Source of the DNA: UBA1924 sp963976625
GTDB taxonomy: Bacteria > Planctomycetota > Phycisphaerae > Phycisphaerales > UBA1924
DNA length: 64,000 bases
Assembly (NCBI GenBank): GCA_963976625.1
Contig: CAXBLA010000001.1
Location: 1-64,000, forward strand
Direction of reading: 5' to 3'
A model generated the notes under the pieces. The model was not told the origin of the DNA and searched no databases. It was given only the letters and a program-made list of their open reading frames with translations. A program made the position numbers and the translations under genes. Below are positions 42,281-50,818 of this stretch, one piece after another; position 1 is the stretch's first letter; each line of letters opens with the position of its first letter.

Positions 42281-42862
42281 TCAGGCCGCGATATTGGTGG
42301 CTTGCTCGATGGCGTCAACGACCATGCGGACCTGGAACGGCTTCTTGAGGAACGAATCGAACCCGGCGCTGTTGAGTCCCTGTGCCTGCCCGTCGGTGAG
42401 CTTGCCGGACATCGCGATGAGCTTGGTCATGGCCATGGCCTCGCTTGAGCGCACAAGCTTGGCGATCTGGCGTGGTTCGCTCTCGGAGATATGGACATCA
42501 ATAAGCACCACATGGGGGCGGAATCGTTCGCACTCGAGCCCCGCCGCGAAGGCGGAGTTGGCCGACGAGACCTCGTAGTTGGTTTGTTCAGCGAGCACGC
42601 GTTCGAGCACATCGGAGACCTCGCGGTCGCCATCGATGATGAGCACGCGGGTGTTGCCGCTGGTGATGCCGTCCATGGGGATATGGTGGGCCTTCATGAA
42701 GCGGTAGAGCTCGGTGACCGGGATCCGGCGATCTTTCGATCCGGGGATCCGGTAGCCCTTGAGCTGCCCGGAATCGAACCACTTAGAGACGGTTCTGGGG
42801 GCAACATTACAGATTTTAGCGACCTCTCCAGTCGTCAGGACATCTTTTTCAATCGGCATCAT
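42281..42862 (-). CDS. HTH (excisionase/MerR-like)-receiver fusion regulator
   Basis: 193 residues. An N-terminal excisionase-type HTH (about 9-58: TTGEVAKICNVAPRTVSKWFDSG core EVAKICNVAPRTVSKW) is joined directly to a receiver domain (71-190). The receiver has the complete set: acidic pair D77/D79, phosphoacceptor D122 (VVLIDVH), S152, and K174 before P175. The order is reversed from usual response regulators, where the receiver is first. The ATG at 42862 (or 42859) follows GAGGTGAG. Divergent from the pilus-like locus with a 374-base region containing inverted repeats, so control of that locus and of itself is plausible. No histidine kinase is nearby. Confidence 0.85.
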   Translation of the reverse strand: MMPIEKDVLTTGEVAKICNVAPRTVSKWFDSGQLKGYRIPGSKDRRIPVTELYRFMKAHHIPMDGITSGNTRVLIIDGDREVSDVLERVLAEQTNYEVSSANSAFAAGLECERFRPHVVLIDVHISESEPRQIAKLVRSSEAMAMTKLIAMSGKLTDGQAQGLNSAGFDSFLKKPFQVRMVVDAIEQATNIAA

Positions 42863-43236
42863 CTCACCTCAGGTACATAAAGAAGGTAGCGGACCGGCGC
42901 AGCCATCATGCTCCGGATCATCCCTCTCATCGTCGTCATCTCGCCGGTTCTTGATATCTGTAGGGATATGGGGAGACATTCGTGCACTATTGGGATATCC
43001 GGACGCGAGGCGTCCACGAGATCGGTTCTGGGGAGCAAATATCCCAATGGTTATTGGCTCTGGGAAGGGCCCAGGATTGACACCCGCCCCCATCGTCCGA
43101 TACAGTTGGCACTCTTTCGTTGATCGAGGGCAACACATTGCCCCGGTCTTCGTATAGGATGACCCATCTATCCGGGCGATGTCAGGTCCTTTTTTTGACG
43201 CATCGCCTATCCATATAGTGCTCGCAGGAGACGAAT
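42863..43236 (+). promoter_or_regulatory. Divergent regulatory region upstream of the pilus-like locus
   Basis: 374 bases without a gene. A nested inverted repeat lies at 42989-43048: outer arms ATTGGGATAT (42989-42998) and ATATCCCAAT (43039-43048), ten perfect pairs, enclosing GGACGC (43001-43006) / GCGTCC (43010-43015). A third GGGATAT box is at about 42963. A promoter facing right is seen as TTGACA (43077-43082), 18 bases, TACAGT (43101-43106). The resulting leader of about 130 bases ends in a GGCGATG (43175-43181) / CATCGCC (43201-43207) hairpin just before the ribosome-binding site. Confidence 0.65.
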
Positions 43237-45444
43237 GTGCGCAGACTGAACCGGAATATCGCCAACCTTTCATGCTCGATCATGCTCCTCGCGGGCTCAG
43301 CGACCATGCTGCTCCCGACCTCACAGGCTTTCGCTGCTGCGGTCCAGCCAGAAGCTGACCGCGAGCAAGAGCTCGAGCTGCTGCGTGACTTCATCCACTT
43401 TGTCAAGATCGCCCGATTCGATGTCGCGGCTGATCTGGGCAACCAGATCCTCGATGCGGGTCTGAGCTCGGAAGCCTTCGTTGATCTGATTGAGCTCTCC
43501 CGTGAGCAGCAACGCTTCGAAGAAGCGGTGGCCGCGGGCATGCGTGTGCCGGTCCTTGAGCCGATAGCCGCCAAGCTCGACAGCGCCTTCCGCGACGGCA
43601 AGCTCGCCCGCGCCCGCAACCCAGAAGAAATCGCCCGCAACATTGAGTTGCTCACCCAGGGGCTCCGTGCCCGTTCGATGGGACGCGAACGCCTGATCAC
43701 CGCCGGCGAATACGCGATGCCGCAGCTCCTCGATGCGTACCTCCAGCAGAAGGACTTGGCGCTCAAGGCCCAGGTCCAGCGTCTGCTTGTTGATATGGGT
43801 CGCCACGCGATTGTCCCGCTGACCACCGCGATGGGCGGGCTCGACGCGGTCCGCCAGGAGGCAATCGCCGAGGTGCTCGGTCTGATCCCGTACCGCACCA
43901 GCCTGCCAACCCTGATCGATCTCTACCAGTCCACCGACAACGACGCCGTCCGCCAGGCCTGCGGGCGGGCGATCTCGCGACTCGGTGGCAATCCGGGCAG
44001 CAATGTCGCGGACATGTACGCCCTGCTCGCCGATTCCTACTACGCCCAGCCCGCTGAGCTCACCAGCTTCCCCGATGAGGACTACCAGCTCGTCTGGAAC
44101 TTTGATCATGGGCTCGGGCTGGTGATGGTTCCTGTCCAGACACCAGTCTTCCATGAAGCAATGGCGATGCGGATGGCCGAGCGTGCCCTGCGGATCGATC
44201 CGAGCAACAAGGAAACCCTCGCGCTCTGGATCTCATCGAACTACTCACGCGAGCTCGACTCCGAAGAAGGCTACGAGAACCCGGTGTATTCGTCAGATCG
44301 CCGCGACGCCGAGTACTACGGCATGGCCGTGGGACCGGACATCGCCCAGCTCGTCCTGCGCCGCGGGATAGATACACGCGATACCCCGCTCGTCCGCCTA
44401 GCGATCGAGGCCCTCGCCGAGACCGCCGGCTCGCGTGCGCTCTGGGGACAGCCCATCGATGATCGCTACCCGCTGCTCGAATCACTGAGCTACCAGAACC
44501 GCCGAGTGCAGTTCGAAGCCGCTCTGGCTTTGGGCACCGCCCAGCCGGCCCAGACATATAGCGGCGCCGAACGCGTGATCCCGCTGCTCGCCAGCGCGGT
44601 CAAGGACGCTTCATCGCTCCACGCGGTGGTCCTGAGCGGGCACGATCGTGAGTCCTACGACCAGTACCGCACTTCGCTCGAATCACTCGGGTTCAATGTG
44701 CTCCCGCCAGCCGAGACCGGCTTGGGCGACATCGCCGCGGCGATCGCAGAGACCCCGACCATTGATCTGGTCGTCACGCTGATGGGCTACGACGATTCAC
44801 TGCTCGCGATCGAAGCCGCCCGTGCGGACAGCAAGCTCGCGGTGACTCCGGTCCTCGCGCTCATGGGCCCCGACGATGTGATCCCGATGAACCGCCAGTA
44901 CGACCGTGACCAGACGGTCGCGGTGCGTCGGGCCGCGATCTCAGGCTCGGCCTTCGACGAATCGGTCTCGACCCTGCTCGAAGTCGCTTCTGGCGGCCCG
45001 ATCAGCGCCCAAGAAGCGGATGATTACTCGTACCGCTCGATCGCGGTGCTCCGTAAGCTCGCGATCTCCAATAACCAAGTCCTCAATGTCTCCGACGCGT
45101 CATCGATCCTGATCGATGTGCTCGACGAGGTCGATGGGCTGGCCCTGCTCGATGTGGCCGAGATCATCTCGTACATGCCCCAAGAGCGAGCCCAGCGGGC
45201 GATCATGAACACCGCCCTCGACGCCGCCGATGAGATTCAGCAAGAACTGCTGACCATCGTTGGCGAGTCGGGCAAGCGGTTCGGCAACCAGCTCGACTCG
45301 CGCCAGATCCGCCGACTGATCGAGCTCGCCCAGGACGAGAACGATGATCTGGCGACCGTCGCCGTGGCGACCATGGGGGCCCTCGAGGTCGAGAACACGA
45401 CGCTCGTCCCGCTGATCCTCAGCGGCGAGTCCGAAACCGAGTAA
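43237..45444 (+). CDS. Exported HEAT-repeat protein with a receiver-like middle segment
   Basis: 735 residues. A signal peptide (about 1-34; SIMLLAGSATMLLPTSQAFA core) directs export. Helical HEAT-like repeats follow (for example HAIVPLTTAMGGLDAVRQEAIAEVLG core, TSLPTLIDLYQSTDNDAVRQACGRAI core), and again near the C-terminus (ALLDVAEIISYMPQERA). Residues of about 460-590 alternate strand and helix (LHAVVLSGHD, GFNVLPPAETG, IDLVVTLMGYDDSLL, VTPVLALMG) and look like a degenerate receiver fold lacking the phosphorylation set. Start GTG 43237 with AGGAG seven bases upstream. First gene of the pilus/secretion-like region; the exact job is unknown. Confidence 0.7.
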   Translation: MRRLNRNIANLSCSIMLLAGSATMLLPTSQAFAAAVQPEADREQELELLRDFIHFVKIARFDVAADLGNQILDAGLSSEAFVDLIELSREQQRFEEAVAAGMRVPVLEPIAAKLDSAFRDGKLARARNPEEIARNIELLTQGLRARSMGRERLITAGEYAMPQLLDAYLQQKDLALKAQVQRLLVDMGRHAIVPLTTAMGGLDAVRQEAIAEVLGLIPYRTSLPTLIDLYQSTDNDAVRQACGRAISRLGGNPGSNVADMYALLADSYYAQPAELTSFPDEDYQLVWNFDHGLGLVMVPVQTPVFHEAMAMRMAERALRIDPSNKETLALWISSNYSRELDSEEGYENPVYSSDRRDAEYYGMAVGPDIAQLVLRRGIDTRDTPLVRLAIEALAETAGSRALWGQPIDDRYPLLESLSYQNRRVQFEAALALGTAQPAQTYSGAERVIPLLASAVKDASSLHAVVLSGHDRESYDQYRTSLESLGFNVLPPAETGLGDIAAAIAETPTIDLVVTLMGYDDSLLAIEAARADSKLAVTPVLALMGPDDVIPMNRQYDRDQTVAVRRAAISGSAFDESVSTLLEVASGGPISAQEADDYSYRSIAVLRKLAISNNQVLNVSDASSILIDVLDEVDGLALLDVAEIISYMPQERAQRAIMNTALDAADEIQQELLTIVGESGKRFGNQLDSRQIRRLIELAQDENDDLATVAVATMGALEVENTTLVPLILSGESETE

Positions 45445-45494
45445 GCCAATCGGGGGGGGCGCCAGTCCGTGTCCAATCAGATTTCCACACCAAG

Positions 45495-45518
45495 ACGAGC
45501 CGCGACGGCTCGTTTTTT
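45495..45518 (+). terminator. Intrinsic terminator of the HEAT-repeat gene
   Basis: ACGAGCCG (45495-45502) pairs with CGGCTCGT (45506-45513) with a three-base loop, followed by a run of T to about 45518. It lies 50 bases past the stop and separates the HEAT gene from the pseudopilin genes. Confidence 0.93.
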
Positions 45519-45536
45519 CTGTGTGTTTGAGCACAT

Positions 45537-45785
45537 TTTCGGACCGGTCCAAGTGGTGGAGGACGGTCCGAAATTCTGGTGAAACCCGCCGAACCGCCTG
45601 CATAATCGGCACGGGCGGGGCAGTCGTTCGTGTTCGGGTGGGTTTGATGAGGACAAACCCATCAAGACTGATTCGTTTCAATTGGCAGGTCGATGATCTG
45701 TTTGTCATGCTTGGACTTGCCAGGTGCGGTGTGTTGCCGCCTGTGGGGAGTACCAGTTGGATAGGCCACGGAGGAGCGGCCTATC
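45537..45785 (+). ncRNA. Candidate structured leader or small RNA upstream of the first pseudopilin
   Basis: About 250 bases between a terminator and the pseudopilin ribosome-binding site hold a series of stems: TTTCGGACCG (45537-45546) / CGGTCCGAAA (45564-45573), ten perfect pairs; a CCCGCC / GGCGGG pair near 45585-45620; GGGTTTG / CAAACCC near 45640-45662; TGGCAGGTC (45683-45691) / GACTTGCCA (45714-45722), nine pairs with one G-U; GATAGGCC (45760-45767) / GGCCTATC (45778-45785). No frame in it has a ribosome-binding site and family similarity. I do not recognise a known riboswitch. Strand is inferred from the downstream gene. Confidence 0.5.
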
Positions 45786-45861
45786 AGCGGGAACCATCGG
45801 CAATGTGTCGTCCCGGGCAAATAGCGTGTCACTCATGAGTCGTATTCAAGGAGACTAAACA

Positions 45862-46323
45862 ATGCATGCAATGCGAAAAACAATGGCAAAGGGCTTCACC
45901 CTTGTCGAAATCCTGATCGTGGTCGTGATCCTCGGCATTCTCGCCGCGATCGTCGTGCCTCAGTTCACCAACGCAGCCAACGAGGCTCGTATGGGCAACA
46001 TCCGCACACAGACCTCAACACTTGAGAACCAGATCGAGCTCTATGCAGCTCAGAACAGCGGTGCATACCCAACACTCGCAGAGCTCCAGGATGACTGGGC
46101 TGTGCTCGTTGATGGCAACTACATCAAGGAAATGCCAAAGAACCCGTTCTCACCTTCCGCAAACGCAACCACGGTCACTGATATGACAGCAGCCGATTCG
46201 GCAGCAGCTGACACCGCGGCCGCAGGTGGTGACGCGACTTCAGGTTGGTTGTACGACGATGAAACCGGTTTCATCCGTGCAAGCAGCGCACCATACGAAG
46301 TTGAAGAAGAAGAAGAAGAGTAA
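45862..46323 (+). CDS. Type II secretion/type IV pilus major pseudopilin (GspG-like)
   Basis: 153 residues. The class III signal is textbook: MAKG|FTLVEILIVVVILG with cleavage after G11 and Glu+5. The N-terminal helix continues AAIVVPQFTNAANEAR, then a short globular part (YPTLAELQDDW, MPKNPFSP as in GspG). A low-complexity insertion rich in Ala, Asp and Thr (about 109-130) and an acidic end with a run of Glu are unusual. ATG 45862 has AAGGAG eight bases upstream. It lies after a structured leader and before a second pseudopilin. Confidence 0.92.
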   Translation: MHAMRKTMAKGFTLVEILIVVVILGILAAIVVPQFTNAANEARMGNIRTQTSTLENQIELYAAQNSGAYPTLAELQDDWAVLVDGNYIKEMPKNPFSPSANATTVTDMTAADSAAADTAAAGGDATSGWLYDDETGFIRASSAPYEVEEEEEE

Positions 46324-46358
46324 ATCTTCTCGCTTCTTGATCAAGCATAAAGCGTGGT

Positions 46359-46376
46359 GGGCCTCGAAAGAGGCCT
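46359..46376 (+). other. GAAA-loop hairpin between the first two pseudopilin genes
   Basis: GGCCTC (46360-46365) and GAGGCC (46370-46375) close a GAAA tetraloop, 35 bases after the first pseudopilin stop. No T-tract follows, so it is more likely an mRNA stability or processing element than a terminator. Confidence 0.5.
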
Positions 46377-46420
46377 ATCCGCATTCACCCGGGACGGGAA
46401 CACGAGAGGGGCGGGCAGCT

Positions 46421-46852
46421 ATGGGATACATCAAACGAGCGTTTACACTGGTCGAAATTCTGATTGTGGTTGTGATTCTCGGGATCCTGGCTGCGATTGT
46501 GGTGCCGCAGTTCACCAGCGCGGTGACTGATGCGAGTATTGCCACCACGGTCAACGAGCTCCAGAAAATCCGCCGAGCCTCTGATTACTACCAGTTCAAG
46601 AACGAGCTGTCCACGCCCGGCGTGATCGCCGGCGACGGCACCTGGGGCGAGCTGGTCTCGGGCACCGGGGATTATCTCAAGAGCCCGCCGACCAACGCGT
46701 ATGTCGGTGGTACAAATCACCAGACCATTATCCTCGGGAATGCCGCGGACACCGAGTACCAGAACGAGTACGCCTGGATATTCGACGCCGCGACCGGAGA
46801 CATCTGGGCCGGTGGCTTCGACGAGAACGACGAGCCACTCCCAAAGAACTAA
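46421..46852 (+). CDS. GspG-like pseudopilin, second copy
   Basis: 143 residues. The start MGYIKRAFTLVEILIVV shows the pilin helix with Glu+5, nearly identical to the first pseudopilin over about 25 residues, but the residue before the cleavage site is Ala instead of Gly. Globular part differs (DASIATTVNELQKIRRASDYYQ core; AWIFDAATGDIWAGG). ATG 46421 with AGAGGGG upstream. Probably part of the same fibre as its neighbours. Confidence 0.9.
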   Translation: MGYIKRAFTLVEILIVVVILGILAAIVVPQFTSAVTDASIATTVNELQKIRRASDYYQFKNELSTPGVIAGDGTWGELVSGTGDYLKSPPTNAYVGGTNHQTIILGNAADTEYQNEYAWIFDAATGDIWAGGFDENDEPLPKN

Positions 46853-46914
46853 GCAGCTTTGACGGTCCGGGACGCGATCAATAACACAATGCCGTGGGGT
46901 CGAAGGATGAGCAC

Positions 46915-47472
46915 ATGGGCCGAGTCAATTACTCAATGAGAACCAATCGCCGCCGACGAGGCTATACCCTGATCGAGGTGCTCGTCACCGTCACGATCAT
47001 CGGGATCGCCGGGGCGATGGTCGCTCCGTCGATGGGGCAAGCAGGGGTGCTGCGGATCCAGTCCGCGGTGCGGATGGTGGTCTCTGATATCACCTTTGCG
47101 CAGATGGATGCGCTGGGCTATCAGGAGCAGCGGGCGATCGTGTTCGATACTGAGAACAACAAGTACACCCTGATCCAGGTCAACGGCAACTCGATCGATA
47201 TGGACACCGACGCGCTGTACGATCTCAAAGGCCCCAACCAGCGCTACGAGATCGATCTGAATGATCCAAAGTACGGCGGGACCGTCATCGAGTCCGCCGA
47301 AATCGATGATGATGCCGTGCTGATCTTCGACGAGATGGGCGGCCCGGTCTCTGCACCCGGCACGAGTAATCTCAGTGATGGCGGGTCGATTGTGCTCGCA
47401 GGCCCGGTGAGCCGATGGCGGATCAATGTGGCCGCCTTTACCGGGCGTGTGACGGTCACTCGGTTAGATTGA
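46915..47472 (+). CDS. GspH-like minor pseudopilin
   Basis: 185 residues. RRRRG|YTLIEVLVTVTIIGIAG gives a prepilin site after G with Glu+5; the following domain (IQSAVRMVVSDITFAQMDAL, QEQRAIVFD, then strands to RINVAAFTGRVTVTRLD) fits the GspH/FimT type. ATG 46915 is preferred over a GTG at 46894 because AAGGA lies nine bases before it. Likely a minor subunit that starts or caps the pseudopilus. Confidence 0.85.
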   Translation: MGRVNYSMRTNRRRRGYTLIEVLVTVTIIGIAGAMVAPSMGQAGVLRIQSAVRMVVSDITFAQMDALGYQEQRAIVFDTENNKYTLIQVNGNSIDMDTDALYDLKGPNQRYEIDLNDPKYGGTVIESAEIDDDAVLIFDEMGGPVSAPGTSNLSDGGSIVLAGPVSRWRINVAAFTGRVTVTRLD

Positions 47473-47569
47473 GCCGGTTGTGCGGGGTCATACTCCGCAG
47501 AGTTCATCCCTTGAATCCATCACGAACAAGTCGCTGCCTTCGCAGCCCGATGCTCGCACAAAGGCGGGC

Positions 47570-47887
47570 ATGATGACGATCAACTCACAAAACAATTCTG
47601 ACAATCAACCTACTCCACTTGCGATCAAGCACACGCGCAAGCTCTCGGTGGTCTTCAGCCTCGGGCTCCTCGCGGGGATCCTGATCTGGGCGAAACTTCG
47701 CCTGGTGACCGACATCCCACGCAGCGCCTACGCCGTGCCACGAGAGATCGAGCAGGCTGAAACTGATCAAGATCCGGCGGCGATCGGGATCGAGCATCAA
47801 GGTGCTCAAGCCATCGACGCTGAGGCAGGCGCCGAGCCGCCGCTCGATAAAAATCTCGAAACTACTGAGACAAGCGGGGATGATTGA
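47570..47887 (+). CDS. Small single-pass membrane protein in the pilus-like locus
   Basis: 105 residues, one membrane helix (KLSVVFSLGLLAGILIWAKL) after a short cytoplasmic N-terminus with basic residues (IKHTRK), then a Glu/Asp/Ala-rich outer part (REIEQAETDQDPAA). Topology resembles inner-membrane GspC/PilP-like connectors, but there is no sequence match. The ATG at 47570 or 47573 has AAGGCGG upstream; the frame is open to 47480. It lies between the GspH-like gene and the secretin gene, which supports a part in the same machine. Confidence 0.6.
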   Translation: MMTINSQNNSDNQPTPLAIKHTRKLSVVFSLGLLAGILIWAKLRLVTDIPRSAYAVPREIEQAETDQDPAAIGIEHQGAQAIDAEAGAEPPLDKNLETTETSGDD

Positions 47888-48110
47888 AGCCCCAATCCGC
47901 ACCCGTGAAACGGGTTCATCCATAGATTATCGGTCTAATGGGTATAAGCCGGGCGGTCTATGCGGGCGCCTGATGACCGAAACCACAAGGTCTACGCAAA
48001 GTCACAGGCATGGAATGACGATTCAAATGCAGAAATATAGCCCGGCGACTCAAAACGCTCGGGATTAAACAAGTGCAGGCCGCTAAAGCCGCAACGCTGA
48101 GGACACACCG

Positions 48111-50741
48111 ATGAGCAACCAGGACAGCAATCGTACCTTCACTTCGAATCTTCTTCGCCTGAGCCTCCGCAACGGGATTATGCCCGCGCTCGCCCTCTCG
48201 ATGATCTCGGGCACCGCTGGTGCACAGGATTCGGGTGGCTTTGGTCTGCTCGCCGCACTCAAGAACCAGTCGCAGCAGGACGCACAACAGGATGCAACCA
48301 ACGAAGCACTCGAAGAGCTCGATCAGGGCATGGTGTTCCAGGGCGAGCCTGAGTTTGAAGAAACATATCCGTCGGACATGCAGCCCGCAGCCGACGAAGA
48401 CCTGAGCAACTTCAACGGCGAGGTCGATGTCTCGGATTACGATCTCGTCGATCTGCATGTCAACAACGAGAGCCTGGGCAACATCCTCCAGCTGCTCTCG
48501 ATCCAGTCCTCACGCAATATCATCAGCTCGAACAATGTCTCGGCATCCGTCACCGCTGACCTCTACGGCGTGACCTTCTACGAAGCGCTCGACTCGATCC
48601 TCCATGTCAATGGCTACGGCTACATCGAGAAGGGCAACTTTATCTATGTCTACACGAGCGAAGAGCTCGCCGAGTTCGAAGCCCTCTCACGCCAGGCCGT
48701 GACAAAGATCATCACCCTTGATTATCTCAACGCGACCGACGCCGGCGAGTTTGCCAAAATGCTCCTCTCCGAGAGCGGCTCGATCACGACCAACGCGATC
48801 ACCGAAGCATTCGCGATCACCGAAGGCTCGCCGACCGGGGCGGACACCTACGCGAGCACCGCGACCATCGTCGTCCATGACTTCGAAGAAAATGTCGAAG
48901 ACATCATCGACCTCATCGCGAGCCTCGACACCAAGCCAGAGCAGATCCTCGTCGAAGCCACCATCCTCCAGACCTCACTCAACGAGGCCAACGCGTTTGG
49001 TATGGACTTCGCGCTGATCCAGAACCTCGACTTCAATGACTTCGTCGGCACCGGCGGCCCGCTGAGCGTGGTCGGGGGGCTGATCTCGGGCCAGGGCGAA
49101 GATGTCGCTGGCACCGCGGTCAACGCGGCAGGCGGCGGGCACGGCTCGGCGGTCTCGACCTCGGTCGGTAACACCGCGGCTGGTCCATCGACACTCAAGG
49201 CCGGCTTTGTTAATGGCGATGTCGGTGTCTTCATGCGGGTCCTCGATGACATCACCGATGTGACCGTCGTCTCGAACCCCAAGCTGCTCACCCTCAACCG
49301 TCAGCCCGCACGCGTGCTCGTCGGGACACGGGTCGGCTACCTTAACAGCACGACAACCGACACTTCAACAACCCAGTCCGTCGAGTTCCTCGATGTGGGC
49401 ACCCAGCTCTCGGTCCGCCCGTTCGTTTCCAAGAACGGCCTGATCCGCCTCGAGCTCCGCCCGCAGGTATCGAGTTTCACGCTTCGCCAGGTCTCGGACG
49501 GTGCCGGCAACAATGTGACAATCCCAGACGAAGAAACCACTGAGATGAACACCAATGTCATGGTCCGCGATGGCCAGACTGTGGTCCTCGGCGGGCTTTT
49601 CACCGAAACCACCACGGCATCACGCCGCCAGGTTCCTGTGCTCGGCGATATCCCCCTGATCGGCAACGCCTTCAAGGGCTACGACGACGAAACCCGTCGC
49701 TCAGAAATCATCTTCCTGATCACACCCTCGATCGTCAACGATACGGTCTTGGCCGAAGCCGGCGATATGGGCAACCAGTACATCGAGCACGCACGCTATG
49801 GTGCACGCAACTCGCTGCTCCCATGGTCGCGTGAGCGTCGTGTGGGCCAGCTGCTGATCGAAGCCCGCGAACAGGCCGACAACGGCATGCTCGTCGAAGC
49901 ACTCTCCAAGGTCGATCGCGCTCTGCGCCTGATGCCGATGTCACCCGATGCCCGTGCACTCCGCACCGAGATCACCGGGGCCTACCAGAACTCGCCGAGC
50001 CGAAGCATCATGGAAGGCATGCTCCACAATGAGCTGCACTTCGGCGGCAAGACCACCGCGGTCACCTCGCCAAACACCATCAACCCGTTCTTTAACGCTG
50101 AGCCGCAGTCCGGCGTCGCCACCGGCGAAGACAGCAGCGTCATCGAGTTCGATCCCAGCTCCGACGAAGACTACCAGACCGACCCATCGCTCGATGGCCA
50201 GCCCTTCGCTGAAGTCGAAGTCGATACGGTCTCCGATGCGAGCTTCTCGACTGATACAAGCTATGACGACGGCTTCTTCACCGAACGCGTTGATTCACCT
50301 GAGTTCACAGCAGATGCCGGAAACAGCCCAATCGATAGCTCGGAAGAGTTCGTCAGCGGCGAAGGATACACCCAGGTCGCCATCGATGAGCCGTTCGGCA
50401 ACTCGGTTGATTCAAACGCCAATGAGTTCGATCAGATGAAGTCCATCGTCACCGGCGAGCAGACCGCGCTTGATACAACCGCTGGCACAACCACGGGCAC
50501 AACCAGCGAGTGGGAATCAACCACCGATGCAGACTCGGGCGAGACCACATTCTCTGTCGCGGCTGAGAAGTTCGGCGGCCAGCTCATCATCCCACTCCCG
50601 GGTGGCGGCGCACTGCGTCTTGACTGGCCTCTGAGCTTCGATTACATCGCCAACGGCAGCGAATCAACCGATTCTGAGTCCGAAGCGACCTTCACCGAGG
50701 TGCCCGGTTCAAGCGATGATTTCACCGATTTGGTGGACTAA
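48111..50741 (+). CDS. Secretin (GspD/PilQ family) with long C-terminal extension
   Basis: 876 residues. Signal sequence to about residue 38 (ISGTAGA|QD). An STN/N0-like domain lies at about 111-185 (VDLHVNNESLGNILQLLS), an N1-like domain at 195-272, and the secretin core at about 275-542: VVSNPKLLTLNRQPA, VLVGTRVGYL, DVGTQLSVRPFVSKNGLI, VMVRDGQTVVLGGL, VPVLGDIPLIGNAF and the last strands SEIIFLITPSIV. The core normally ends the protein; here 330 more residues follow, first helical with a TPR-like piece (EAREQADNGMLVEALSKVDRAL core), then Asp/Ser/Thr-rich. It forms the outer-membrane pore of the system. ATG 48111 follows GAGGACACACCG. Confidence 0.92.
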   Translation: MSNQDSNRTFTSNLLRLSLRNGIMPALALSMISGTAGAQDSGGFGLLAALKNQSQQDAQQDATNEALEELDQGMVFQGEPEFEETYPSDMQPAADEDLSNFNGEVDVSDYDLVDLHVNNESLGNILQLLSIQSSRNIISSNNVSASVTADLYGVTFYEALDSILHVNGYGYIEKGNFIYVYTSEELAEFEALSRQAVTKIITLDYLNATDAGEFAKMLLSESGSITTNAITEAFAITEGSPTGADTYASTATIVVHDFEENVEDIIDLIASLDTKPEQILVEATILQTSLNEANAFGMDFALIQNLDFNDFVGTGGPLSVVGGLISGQGEDVAGTAVNAAGGGHGSAVSTSVGNTAAGPSTLKAGFVNGDVGVFMRVLDDITDVTVVSNPKLLTLNRQPARVLVGTRVGYLNSTTTDTSTTQSVEFLDVGTQLSVRPFVSKNGLIRLELRPQVSSFTLRQVSDGAGNNVTIPDEETTEMNTNVMVRDGQTVVLGGLFTETTTASRRQVPVLGDIPLIGNAFKGYDDETRRSEIIFLITPSIVNDTVLAEAGDMGNQYIEHARYGARNSLLPWSRERRVGQLLIEAREQADNGMLVEALSKVDRALRLMPMSPDARALRTEITGAYQNSPSRSIMEGMLHNELHFGGKTTAVTSPNTINPFFNAEPQSGVATGEDSSVIEFDPSSDEDYQTDPSLDGQPFAEVEVDTVSDASFSTDTSYDDGFFTERVDSPEFTADAGNSPIDSSEEFVSGEGYTQVAIDEPFGNSVDSNANEFDQMKSIVTGEQTALDTTAGTTTGTTSEWESTTDADSGETTFSVAAEKFGGQLIIPLPGGGALRLDWPLSFDYIANGSESTDSESEATFTEVPGSSDDFTDLVD

Positions 50742-50818
50742 TCGGGTTGCGACTGATCCGCTATGGATATCGGGCCGACATTGAGAACAATCCAACACCA
50801 TAGATCAGGAGCATCTCC

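Noticed and set aside
45519..45847. A c-di-GMP (GEMM) riboswitch before the pseudopilin gene
   Set aside because: The conserved GEMM core sequences are not present in order; only generic hairpins are seen, so it is listed as an unassigned structured region.
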